7,575 nucleotides of DNA from Gammaproteobacteria bacterium. GTDB lineage: Bacteria; Pseudomonadota; Gammaproteobacteria; Xanthomonadales; Marinicellaceae. The stretch spans positions 1-7,575 of the forward strand of contig JAUHZH010000096.1 in NCBI GenBank assembly GCA_030426065.1. Direction: 5' to 3'. How positions within the stretch are numbered: the stretch's first letter is position 1; every line of letters starts with the position of its first letter. Under the pieces are notes generated by a model. The model saw nothing but the letters and a program-made list of their open reading frames with translations. It was not told where the DNA came from and did not search any database. This document shows positions 1 to 6,854 of the stretch, in pieces. Both the position numbers and the translations under genes were made by a program.

Positions 1-2136
1 TGGGTGGTCACCTAACAACAACCACGTCGGTTTACCCAAAGCCGCTGCCAAATGAGCGGTGGCTGTGTCAACGCTGATCACCAAATCCAATTGATCAATC
101 AATGCGGCCGTCCTTGCATAGCCTGGCAATTCAGGTTCCAAATCCACCACGCCACGTTGTTGCAACAAGGTGCGGTCATCCGGCAAAAGTGGCATTTGTA
201 ACGAATAAAAGTCAGCAGCCACACCATTTGTGATGGACAGCAGGTCGGACAATGGCACAGAGCGAGCGGTGTTGTTGTGGTGCGCCGGCGAACCTGTCCA
301 CGCCAAACCCACTTTCAACTCGCCTTTGAGTTGTTGCACCACCACCTGCTCGGGCACAGTGACGTACCGTTCAGGAGCGGGTAAAATTTCTGCCGTGACG
401 CCCAAATGCATGGCGACGTCCATCAGAGGCACATAGACATCGAACAAGTCACCACTCAACGCACCTGGAATCCGGCTTTCTGCCACACCTGGGATTTGAG
501 CCACCAGCGCAGCCAAGTTTTCAGGTCCAAAATAAATCAACTTTTTGCAACGTTTGGCCAATTCAGGTAAAAAACGCCAGAACATGATTTGGTCGCCGTT
601 GCCTTGTTCCGAATGCACCAACAACACCTTATCGGCAATGTCTTCGCCTTGCCATGCTGGCTTTTGACACTGGAAGGCGACAAACTGAGGGGGTTGCCAT
701 CGCCACGCATATTCCTTCCAACCTGACTCAAATTGTTTTTGTTTCAGCAGCAGCATGCCTTTGTTCATGTGGGCCATGGCAAACTGCTTGTCTTTGGCGA
801 TCGATTGGTCAAACCAATGCATGGCTTGCTTGGAATCATGCAGGTGGTTGTAGACCATACCCAATGAATTCATGGTTTCGGCATTGTCGGGGTTGATGGC
901 CAATGCTTTTTGCAATTGATTGACGGCATCATCCCAACGCTTGGCATCCACCAAGCACAAGCCGTATTGATGATTCAATTGCGCATGCTCTGTAAAGTGC
1001 TTCAGTCCTTCTTGGTAATGTTTGATGGCTTCATCCAACTTGCCTTCCACATGGGCCCGGGTGGCCACATCCAGCACCTCTTGTGCCGGATCCATCGGTG
1101 CCAAGTTCGACAACACTTCTTGTGACAATTCATAAGATTGTGCCAAGAAGGGACTGGCTTCATCTTCGATGGCGGCGAACTTGTGAGGCAAGACTTTGAC
1201 TTCAAAAACTTCTTGTACATTGCCTGTGAAGACCAAAAAGGCGACGATTTCTCCGTTGGTGGTATCAACCACCCAAACACCGCTTTGTCGGTCTTCGACC
1301 CGTTTGGTCAGTGGCAACCCTGCAAACACAGCCGATTCTCGCACCTGTGAAAGGCCAATGATGGCATAGCGGTCAATGAAATCCATGCCTCGACAAAAAC
1401 CAGGCAACTCAGCCACCACTTCGGGCGCTTTGCCCAATTCCATGCGCATCAACTGGCCTGACCCCGAGGACAAAAACCACAAGGCATCGCGATACCAGCG
1501 CGGTGAGTGTGGCATGCACAAACCATCAACCAACACTTCGTTGGTGTTGATGTCCATGATTTGTCCACCCGATATTTTGTTGTTGCGCCAGCCACCGGGT
1601 TGGTCAGTCGCCCCCAGCATCGAGACGTAGCGTGGCAAGCCATCGCGGAATCCCAACCCATTCAGGTGACAGCGGTCGGTCAAGTCGTAGGCTGTGATGA
1701 ACGGCGGTCGCCAAACGGGTTTGAAACTGTTTTCATCATCCAGTACCGCCAAACAAGACATCTTGGTGTTGATGAACCACAACTTACCCGTTTTGTCATG
1801 CCCCATTTCATGGATGTCGATGGCACCGGTGTACTGCTTTCTCCTGGGCAAATAGCAGGCATCAACTTCAGGTCCCTGATTGGTTTTCGGGCCCACTGCG
1901 GCCAAATTTCGGAAAGTCGTGATGGATGCGGCACCACCAATTGAAAACTCATTCGGCTTGGTGGCGACGCCCATGGGGCGATCAAAGGCCATGAAGTGGG
2001 TGTTCAAACCGGTTTCTTGTGGCCTCACCATCACCACCTGTCCCGCTTGGTAGGTGGTGACCAATAAATTACATTGACCCAAGGTCAACAATTGACGAAA
2101 AGAGTCGGTCGATTGACTGGAAAATGTTTCTGACAT
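1..2136 (-). CDS. TIGR03032/DUF4915-like + TPR + family-9-like glycosyltransferase fusion protein (C-terminus cut by window edge)
   Basis: The frame opens at an ATG (2134-2136) and stays open for 712 codons to the left edge with no stop, so the gene is partial. Three parts are visible. Residues about 12-325 resemble the TIGR03032/DUF4915 family of unknown function (LLVTTYQAGQVV near 24-35, FDRPMGVA at 51-58, GLCMPHSPRWY at 205-215). Residues about 354-480 hold three to four TPR units at a clean 34-residue spacing (GKLDEAIKHYQEGL, RWDDAVNQLQKALAINPDNAE, then DSKQAMHWFDQSI). Residues about 500-712 resemble the glycosyltransferases that follow TPRs in many bacteria: SEQGNGDQIMFWRFLP (509-524), VGLAWTGSPAHHNN (609-622) and SVDTATAHLAAALGKPTW (688-705). 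The end of the last domain, probably under 100 residues, is missing. No signal peptide or membrane segment is seen, so it is probably cytoplasmic. Transfer of a sugar to a protein or glycan is inferred from the third domain only; donor and acceptor are unknown. The ribosome binding site is weak (AGCGG close to the ATG). The gene lies 95 nt beyond the M36 protease gene, separated by a terminator, so it probably forms its own unit. Confidence is high for the frame, good for TPR and glycosyltransferase, moderate for the N-terminal family. Confidence 0.85.
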   Translation of the reverse strand, partial: MSETFSSQSTDSFRQLLTLGQCNLLVTTYQAGQVVMVRPQETGLNTHFMAFDRPMGVATKPNEFSIGGAASITTFRNLAAVGPKTNQGPEVDACYLPRRKQYTGAIDIHEMGHDKTGKLWFINTKMSCLAVLDDENSFKPVWRPPFITAYDLTDRCHLNGLGFRDGLPRYVSMLGATDQPGGWRNNKISGGQIMDINTNEVLVDGLCMPHSPRWYRDALWFLSSGSGQLMRMELGKAPEVVAELPGFCRGMDFIDRYAIIGLSQVRESAVFAGLPLTKRVEDRQSGVWVVDTTNGEIVAFLVFTGNVQEVFEVKVLPHKFAAIEDEASPFLAQSYELSQEVLSNLAPMDPAQEVLDVATRAHVEGKLDEAIKHYQEGLKHFTEHAQLNHQYGLCLVDAKRWDDAVNQLQKALAINPDNAETMNSLGMVYNHLHDSKQAMHWFDQSIAKDKQFAMAHMNKGMLLLKQKQFESGWKEYAWRWQPPQFVAFQCQKPAWQGEDIADKVLLVHSEQGNGDQIMFWRFLPELAKRCKKLIYFGPENLAALVAQIPGVAESRIPGALSGDLFDVYVPLMDVAMHLGVTAEILPAPERYVTVPEQVVVQQLKGELKVGLAWTGSPAHHNNTARSVPLSDLLSITNGVAADFYSLQMPLLPDDRTLLQQRGVVDLEPELPGYARTAALIDQLDLVISVDTATAHLAAALGKPTWLLLGDHP

Positions 2137-2160
2137 GCCGCTGGGGAAAAAGAAAAAGAC

Positions 2161-2169
2161 ATTATGCCA
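2161..2169 (-). promoter_or_regulatory. candidate extended -10 promoter element for the DUF4915-TPR-glycosyltransferase gene
   Basis: Read on the minus strand the site is TGGCATAAT: a TG-N extension followed by CATAAT, five of six matches to the sigma-70 -10 box. It would start transcription near 2154, about 18 nt before the ATG at 2136. A -35 box at the usual spacing would fall on the T-run of the upstream terminator and matches poorly, which fits an extended -10 promoter. It is supported by pattern and position only. Confidence 0.4.
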
Positions 2170-2181
2170 TTAAACGACACC

Positions 2182-2213
2182 AATAAAAAAGCCCGAGTCA
2201 ACGACTCGGGCTT
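2182..2213 (-). terminator. rho-independent terminator of the M36 protease gene
   Basis: On the minus strand the sequence is AAGCCCGAGTC, loop GTT, GACTCGGGCTT, followed directly by TTTTTTATT. This is an 11-bp perfect stem with a 3-nt loop (arms 2203-2213 and 2189-2199) and a U-tract (2182-2190, partly shared with the stem base). It starts 19 nt after the stop codon of the protease gene. On the plus strand the hairpin is not followed by a T-run, so it acts in one direction. It separates the protease gene from the next gene. Confidence 0.93.
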
Positions 2214-2231
2214 CGAATGCACTCGATTCAA

Positions 2232-4481
2232 TTATTCAAAGTCATCAGCAAAAATCAAATCCGAAGGCCCATCACAAGCTGCTGGCACATCGAACGATTC
2301 CGTTTCATCTCCCACAGCAAACACACTGCCAGAGCTTGCCCCTTCACCCAATCCGCGTTTGGCAAAGGCATGCCAAATCTGGCACTGATTGGCACCACTG
2401 TAATTGACTTGGTCGGCTTGCAAGATGGCGTCACGACCATCAATGAAACCCGGATTACAACCTTGTAACTTGAGTCCATCCATCACCAGTTGCATGGCGA
2501 TGTTGTTACCACCGGTACCGCGGTACAAGTCGGCATCAAAGCCATGTTCATCAACCAAGTTCCAATACATGTCCCACAACATCACAGCCCAAACCGAACC
2601 CACATAGTGAGGACTGACACGGGTGCCGTTATCGGCATTGACGATGTCACCGAAAGTGTGTGGATTGATGTTGGTGTCACGGCTGTATGGATAGGTGCGG
2701 ATGCCTCCAGCGATTTGCGTTGCGTACGAACCCATGGGTCGTGCTTGATCAGCGGTGTCACCGACTTGGGCAGTCATGAATAAGGCAAAAAAGTCACTCC
2801 AACCTTCACCCATTTGTTCGGTTGTTTGTAAACAACTGGCTTGACTTGGACCACCGGTCAGGCGATTTGAAATGCCATGACCGTATTCATGGATGATGAT
2901 GCCATTGTCCATGTCGCTGTCACGGTCTGCACCGGCTTTGGCCATGGTGGCATTGACGCCATTTTGTAATTCTGATTTGATCAAATCACCGTTGCTTTGG
3001 CCAAGTGACATGACTGGAATGGTGACTTGGTCACCGACGGCACCTGGTGACATGCTCATCGGATCATTGCCTTGGTTATTGACTATGATGACCGCTGAGG
3101 CACCCGCGTTTTCAGCATTCAGTGCTTTGACACCAAACTCACATTCACCACGGTCAATCAGGGCAATGTTGCCACCAGTAAAACCGGTCAGTGACGTGCA
3201 ACCATCGGATGTGGTGTCGACACCGTCATCAGCCAACTCAATGGTGCCCGTGATGCCCACTTTGGTTAAATCGCCGCCGAAACCACCACCGGTTTCATAC
3301 TGACCTGCGATGTTGTTGGGCGCATTGATGGTGAATGTGGGCGCCAGCACGAAATAAAACATTTGCATGCGGGGATTTTGACCATCAGGTGGTGTGCCGA
3401 AATTGGCGTTGTTGGTGCCTGAACCGTCTTGTGCATCGGCATTCACTGCATCACCACCAAACCCACCGTTGCCATAATTGTTTTCCTGAAAGTTACCTGA
3501 GGCTTCATCAAAACCGTAATGGTAGGTCAAGTCATGGGTGATGTTGTTCCAATAAAACAAATTGACTATGGCTGCATCCAGGTTTTGTTCCTCATCCGGA
3601 TTGACCAAAGGATTCCATGGCACATCAAAGACCAAGCTGGCGCCACCATCTGGGCGGCTGCCACCTGAGTTATTGGCATCCAAATCATCTTGGGCAAATA
3701 CATTGTTTCCGCGTGTATCGGTGAATTCTGCACCTGCAGAGCCATCGGTGTCATGCCAACCGAAAGGCGAGGCATCCAAGTCATCCGGGTCGGTCACTGT
3801 GGCCAATGCGTATCCCGTGTTGGCTGGGGATTCGTTGGGAAAAGGAATCACATCATATGACGCGTGGGCATACCAGTTGTGCTGACTCAAAACCGCTCCG
3901 GTTTCAGCATCGGCTCGAATGCTCCACCAATTTTCATCTTGCAAAATTTGCATGTCCCATGACAACACCGCTTGGCCTTGTGCATCTTTTTGGTAGACCA
4001 ACTTGACAGGAATGTCTTGTAAAGAAATGCCATCACCGTTCATGGTGGTGGCTTGGTTAATGCCTTCAATGGGTTTCAAGGCATAGGTGGGCATGCGGGT
4101 TTGGATGCCCAATTGCGCTGCCACTTTCATCACTGCTTGATCGGCAGGCATGATGTGGTTGCTTGATTTTGTGTTTTGTTCAACAGCAGAGATGAAATGG
4201 TTGTGTGTGTTGATCACTTCACCGTTTCGATCCACATTCAGCTGAATCGAACCACCAGCGACTTCGATGCCATTGATGTGTTGTTGGAACACATAATGAC
4301 TGACACCGTTGTGTTGACTTGGGTAGGCACTCAGAACTTTGGATTGATCCAAATCTTTTTGGGTTAACCCCAACACTGAACGTTGTTGTGCCAACAATTG
4401 GCGCGCTTGGTCTTCAGAAATCAGGTTGGCTTGTACCGACACAGCTGCCAGCAAAGCCATGCTCATCATGGACTTTTTCAT
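2232..4481 (-). CDS. secreted M36 (fungalysin-type) zinc metalloprotease with inserted PA domain
   Basis: A complete 749-residue preproprotein, predicted to be exported and to degrade extracellular proteins. Residues 1-19 form a Sec signal peptide (MKKSMMSMALLAAVSVQA, likely cleaved after A19). Residues about 45-95 resemble the fungalysin/thermolysin propeptide (GVSHYVFQQHINGIEVAGG), and about 110-200 a PepSY-like region. The M36 catalytic unit starts near 300 (NLFYWNNITHDLTYHYGF at 307-324, then NANFGTPPDGQNPRMQM at 358-374). A PA domain lies at about 390-512 (IALIDRGECEFGVKA, AGASAVIIVNN) and splits the catalytic unit. HEYGH at 531-535 gives two zinc ligands and the catalytic Glu; GEGWSD at 558-563 gives the third ligand, Glu559. 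The closing part of the fold includes VGSVWAVMLWDMYWNL (627-642). No P-type or pre-peptidase C-terminal domain follows. The protein ends C-(6 residues)-LIFADDFE, a short tail. The start is supported by GAGAGGG just upstream and by the signal peptide. No convincing promoter was found in the 168-nt upstream gap. All catalytic residues are present. Confidence 0.95.
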   Translation of the reverse strand: MKKSMMSMALLAAVSVQANLISEDQARQLLAQQRSVLGLTQKDLDQSKVLSAYPSQHNGVSHYVFQQHINGIEVAGGSIQLNVDRNGEVINTHNHFISAVEQNTKSSNHIMPADQAVMKVAAQLGIQTRMPTYALKPIEGINQATTMNGDGISLQDIPVKLVYQKDAQGQAVLSWDMQILQDENWWSIRADAETGAVLSQHNWYAHASYDVIPFPNESPANTGYALATVTDPDDLDASPFGWHDTDGSAGAEFTDTRGNNVFAQDDLDANNSGGSRPDGGASLVFDVPWNPLVNPDEEQNLDAAIVNLFYWNNITHDLTYHYGFDEASGNFQENNYGNGGFGGDAVNADAQDGSGTNNANFGTPPDGQNPRMQMFYFVLAPTFTINAPNNIAGQYETGGGFGGDLTKVGITGTIELADDGVDTTSDGCTSLTGFTGGNIALIDRGECEFGVKALNAENAGASAVIIVNNQGNDPMSMSPGAVGDQVTIPVMSLGQSNGDLIKSELQNGVNATMAKAGADRDSDMDNGIIIHEYGHGISNRLTGGPSQASCLQTTEQMGEGWSDFFALFMTAQVGDTADQARPMGSYATQIAGGIRTYPYSRDTNINPHTFGDIVNADNGTRVSPHYVGSVWAVMLWDMYWNLVDEHGFDADLYRGTGGNNIAMQLVMDGLKLQGCNPGFIDGRDAILQADQVNYSGANQCQIWHAFAKRGLGEGASSGSVFAVGDETESFDVPAACDGPSDLIFADDFE

Positions 4482-4649
4482 GTACCCTCTCTTTGTGTTG
4501 TAAAGGCCCTTTTTTTTATTTTATCGGGGGCCAAAGGAATTCGAGGGGCATACTACTACAAAACCAACACCATTTAACAGCAAAAACCCAATAAAAATCG
4601 GGTCTTTGTCATATTTTTTTGGAATAAAGCTGCAATAAGTGTTATTTAA
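4482..4649. other. intergenic region between the fumarylacetoacetate hydrolase and M36 protease genes
   Basis: This 168-nt AT-rich gap holds the terminator of the upstream operon (4582-4603) and, by position, the promoter and leader of the M36 gene. On the minus strand, TAAAAT in GATAAAATA (about 4515-4524) resembles a -10 box, but no suitable -35 box lies 16-18 nt upstream. TAGTAT about 30 nt earlier is a weaker alternative. A weak inverted repeat (GGCCC/GGGCC, 4505-4509 and 4528-4532) has an 18-nt loop. No small gene with a credible ribosome binding site was seen. Confidence 0.5.
4582..4603 (-). terminator. rho-independent terminator of the hpd-hmgA-fah operon
   Basis: On the minus strand the sequence is ACCCGAT, loop TTTT, ATTGGGT, then TTTT. 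The 7-bp stem includes one G-U pair, and the U-tract joins the base of the stem. It starts 46 nt after the fah stop codon and precedes the M36 gene. The stem is less GC-rich than the terminator at 2182-2213, so some read-through is possible. Confidence 0.75.
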
Positions 4650-5633
4650 TCAGCCGTATTTAACCACCTTTTGATGGATGGTACCGAATATGTTGTGGCC
4701 TTCATTGTCAGTGATTTCAATCTTGACGTCATCACCAAATGACATGAACGGGGTGGTGGGTTTGCCATCAGCAATCACTTCCAAAACACGCTTCTCAGCC
4801 AAACAAGTCGACCCTTTGGCCATGTCGTGGTTGGCAATGGTGCCAGAACCAATGATCGCGCCAGCGGCCAATGGACGCGTTTTGGCGGCATGGGCAATCA
4901 ACTCAGCAAAATCAAATTGCATGTCAACACCACAATTGGGCTCACCAAACCATTCACCATTCAACCAAGTCCGCATCGGCAAATGGATTTTGTTGTCTTG
5001 CCAGGCATCACCCAACTCATCAGGTGTAACAAAAAATGGCGACAATGCGGTGCGCGGTTTGGATTGCATGAAGCCAAAACCCTTGGCCAATTCAGCCGGG
5101 ATCAAATTGCGCAGTGACACATCATTCAAAATACAGATCAATTGAATATATTGACCCGCATCTTCCGCTGACACATGCATGGGCACATCAGAGGTAATGA
5201 CCGCTGCTTCAGCTTCAAAATCAATGCCATACTCTTCACTGACCACATCGATGTCTTGGTTGTGTGCCAAAAAACCGTCGCTGACGGCTTGATACATCAA
5301 AGGGTCTTCCAAAAAGCTCGGTGGCATGTCAGCGCCACGGGCTTTGCGAACGCGCTCGACATGGGCCAAGTAGGCACTGCCATCCAAAAATTGATAGGCA
5401 CGTGGTAACGGCGCTAACAAGTCATTCAGATCCAAGTCAAACGCGTCATTCAAACCACCGTCATTGAGGTGTTGGTAAACGGTATTCAACTGCGGAGCGG
5501 TGTTGTCCCAATCATCCAAGGCTGCTTGTAATGTCATGGCAATTTGTGGCACTTTCACCGCTTGGGTGCCGGCGCGGTTGACGACGATCAACTGACCGTC
5601 ACGGGTTTGGTTGTTTATTGTTGCTAATTTCAT
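4650..5633 (-). CDS. fumarylacetoacetate hydrolase (FAH family), last step of tyrosine catabolism
   Basis: A 327-residue cytoplasmic enzyme predicted to split fumarylacetoacetate into fumarate and acetoacetate. Residues 1-80 resemble the small N-terminal domain of bacterial FAH proteins (MKLATINNQTRDGQLIVV). The FAH barrel follows. Visible active-site elements are the metal ligands in DFEAEAAV (Glu140, Glu142), Asp171 in LNDVSLRN, Lys192 in QSKPRTALSPFFVTPDEL (the position of the catalytic Lys in mouse FAH), and GSGTIANHD (262-270), which corresponds to the SGTISG segment. Spacing between these residues is close to that of the mammalian enzyme, although the protein is shorter than the roughly 420-residue eukaryotic form. 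The ATG has a good AAGGA site 6 nt upstream. It follows hmgA by 52 nt and ends the operon. Other FAH-superfamily enzymes share the fold, but the position after hpd and hmgA makes fumarylacetoacetase the best call. The gene is often called fahA or hmgB; I leave the symbol open. Confidence 0.92.
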   Translation of the reverse strand: MKLATINNQTRDGQLIVVNRAGTQAVKVPQIAMTLQAALDDWDNTAPQLNTVYQHLNDGGLNDAFDLDLNDLLAPLPRAYQFLDGSAYLAHVERVRKARGADMPPSFLEDPLMYQAVSDGFLAHNQDIDVVSEEYGIDFEAEAAVITSDVPMHVSAEDAGQYIQLICILNDVSLRNLIPAELAKGFGFMQSKPRTALSPFFVTPDELGDAWQDNKIHLPMRTWLNGEWFGEPNCGVDMQFDFAELIAHAAKTRPLAAGAIIGSGTIANHDMAKGSTCLAEKRVLEVIADGKPTTPFMSFGDDVKIEITDNEGHNIFGTIHQKVVKYG

Positions 5634-5645
5634 CTTTTTTCCTTT

Positions 5646-5670
5646 GGATTCCTGCCTTCGCAGGAATGAC
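5646..5670. repeat. REP-like palindromic element (hairpin) between hmgA and fah
   Basis: The sequence GGATTCCTGCCTTCGCAGGAATGAC contains the perfect 8-bp inverted repeat ATTCCTGC/GCAGGAAT (arms 5648-5655 and 5660-5667) around a 4-nt loop. It matches the general form of a very common dispersed intergenic palindrome in proteobacteria (the GTCATTCC-CGCGAA-GGAATCC type). In the transcript (minus strand) the loop is GAAG, and the stem ends 2 nt before AAAGGA, the fah ribosome binding site. No U-tract follows, so it is not a terminator. Copy number elsewhere in the genome cannot be seen here. Confidence 0.75.
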
Positions 5671-5685
5671 TGTTCTTGGTTGTGT

Positions 5686-6810
5686 TCACTCTTTCCACGA
5701 ATTCACATAATCGGCCCACTCGACCTGCTCAGCCGGACCACACACTTCCAACGGATCGCGGGTGTCAATCATCACCGCGACCTCTTCAGTCATCTGGTTT
5801 TTCTGCTCAAATGCTGAATTCATGGCTTTGGGGTGTGGCCCATGGGTGAAGCCGGTTGGGTGTAACGTGATCATGCCTGGGTGGATGTTGTCTCTCGAGA
5901 AAAAATTCCCAGAATGGTAAAACAACACTTCATCGTAATCGTCGTTGTTGTGATAGAAAGGCACTTTCAATGCTTCCGGATGGGTTTCAAACAAACGCGG
6001 CACAAAAGTACAGACCACAAATCGGTTGCCTAAAAACGTGGTGTGAGCCGAAGGCGGCACATGGTATTTGTGGCTCATCACAGGCGAAATGTCACGCCAA
6101 TTCAAAGCAATCGGCATCAAATCACCCTGCCACCCCATGGCATCCAAGGGATTGAATGGATAATCAATGCGTGACAATTTTTGTAACCGCTTGACCACCA
6201 CTGTGGTGTTTTCTTCACTGTATTGCGCCTTGAACTCATCATTGATCTCAGGCACCCGGTAAACAGCGGTGTCAACAATGGCATTGGGACCCAACAAACC
6301 TTTGTCTGGCGAGGTGTAGTGGCCATTGGTGGCTTCAATCATCAGCACCTGACAAGGGTTGTCCACTTCCAAGCGCCACATCGTGCCTTTGGGCAACATC
6401 ACATAATCACCTTCTTTGATGGTCATTTGACCAAAATCACAGTACAAATCGGCCGTGCCTTGGTGGAAAAACAACAAATCATCGCCATCGGCGTTGCGTA
6501 CCAAATGGTCCATCGACTCACTGATTTCGTAAAAGCGAATTTTGACGCTGTTATTTTTCAACAGAACGGCGGCATCCCATGGTGTGGTGTGTGCCGCATT
6601 GATGTCGTTGGCATCAAAAGCTCGGGGCCGATTATCGCCTTCAAAGTTCGACCAACCCGTGTGTTTGTGGCGGTGATAGAAATGGGTCACCGGGCCAAAA
6701 AAACCCTCTTTGCCCATTTCGCGTTCGTAACTGTTTTCGGGAAAACCAAAATGAGCCTGCTTGGCCACTTTGCCCTGCTTTTTAAACAATTTAAACCATT
6801 TACCATTCAT
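5686..6810 (-). CDS. hmgA: homogentisate 1,2-dioxygenase
   Basis: A 374-residue cytoplasmic Fe(II) ring-cleavage dioxygenase that opens homogentisate to maleylacetoacetate. The N-terminal part carries the family signature EGFFGPVTHFYHRHKHTGW (35-53). A first cupin half follows (DDLLFFHQGTADLYCDFG, 110-127), then KEGDYVMLPKGTMWRL (132-147). The second half holds the iron site: His287 in PFYHNNDDYDEVLFYHSG, Glu294 (or Asp293) in the same segment, and His323 in PTGFTHGPHP. The two histidines are 36 residues apart, the same as His335 and His371 of the human enzyme. His317 fits the position of human His365. The protein is shorter than the roughly 430-445-residue Pseudomonas and human enzymes and belongs with the shorter bacterial form. 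It starts 44 nt after the hpd stop, with a fair AGGCGG site 6 nt before the ATG, and is followed 52 nt later by fah. Co-transcription with both is likely. No frame damage is seen. Confidence 0.93.
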   Translation of the reverse strand: MNGKWFKLFKKQGKVAKQAHFGFPENSYEREMGKEGFFGPVTHFYHRHKHTGWSNFEGDNRPRAFDANDINAAHTTPWDAAVLLKNNSVKIRFYEISESMDHLVRNADGDDLLFFHQGTADLYCDFGQMTIKEGDYVMLPKGTMWRLEVDNPCQVLMIEATNGHYTSPDKGLLGPNAIVDTAVYRVPEINDEFKAQYSEENTTVVVKRLQKLSRIDYPFNPLDAMGWQGDLMPIALNWRDISPVMSHKYHVPPSAHTTFLGNRFVVCTFVPRLFETHPEALKVPFYHNNDDYDEVLFYHSGNFFSRDNIHPGMITLHPTGFTHGPHPKAMNSAFEQKNQMTEEVAVMIDTRDPLEVCGPAEQVEWADYVNSWKE

Positions 6811-6854
6811 GTCAGCCGCCTGTTATTTCGGGTGTTGTTGATCAAAGAACGTGA

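Noticed and set aside
654..1944. Several plus- and minus-strand short frames within the left 2.1 kb, suggesting a broken or gene-poor region
   Set aside because: One minus-strand frame is open across the whole stretch from 2136 to 1 and encodes recognisable domains without a frameshift. The short frames are shadows of it. The true frame has no stop within the window.
4505..4532. GGCCC/GGGCC inverted repeat in the M36 leader as a regulatory hairpin or terminator
   Set aside because: It has only 5 base pairs around an 18-nt loop, with no U-tract in the right place. It could occur by chance.
4678..5145. A 155-codon plus-strand frame opposite fah
   Set aside because: It is a shadow of the FAH coding sequence, with no ribosome binding site or domain of its own.
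5646..5670. The hmgA-fah palindrome as a transcription terminator
   Set aside because: No T-run follows on the minus strand, and the one on the plus strand is absent too. It resembles a dispersed repeat instead.
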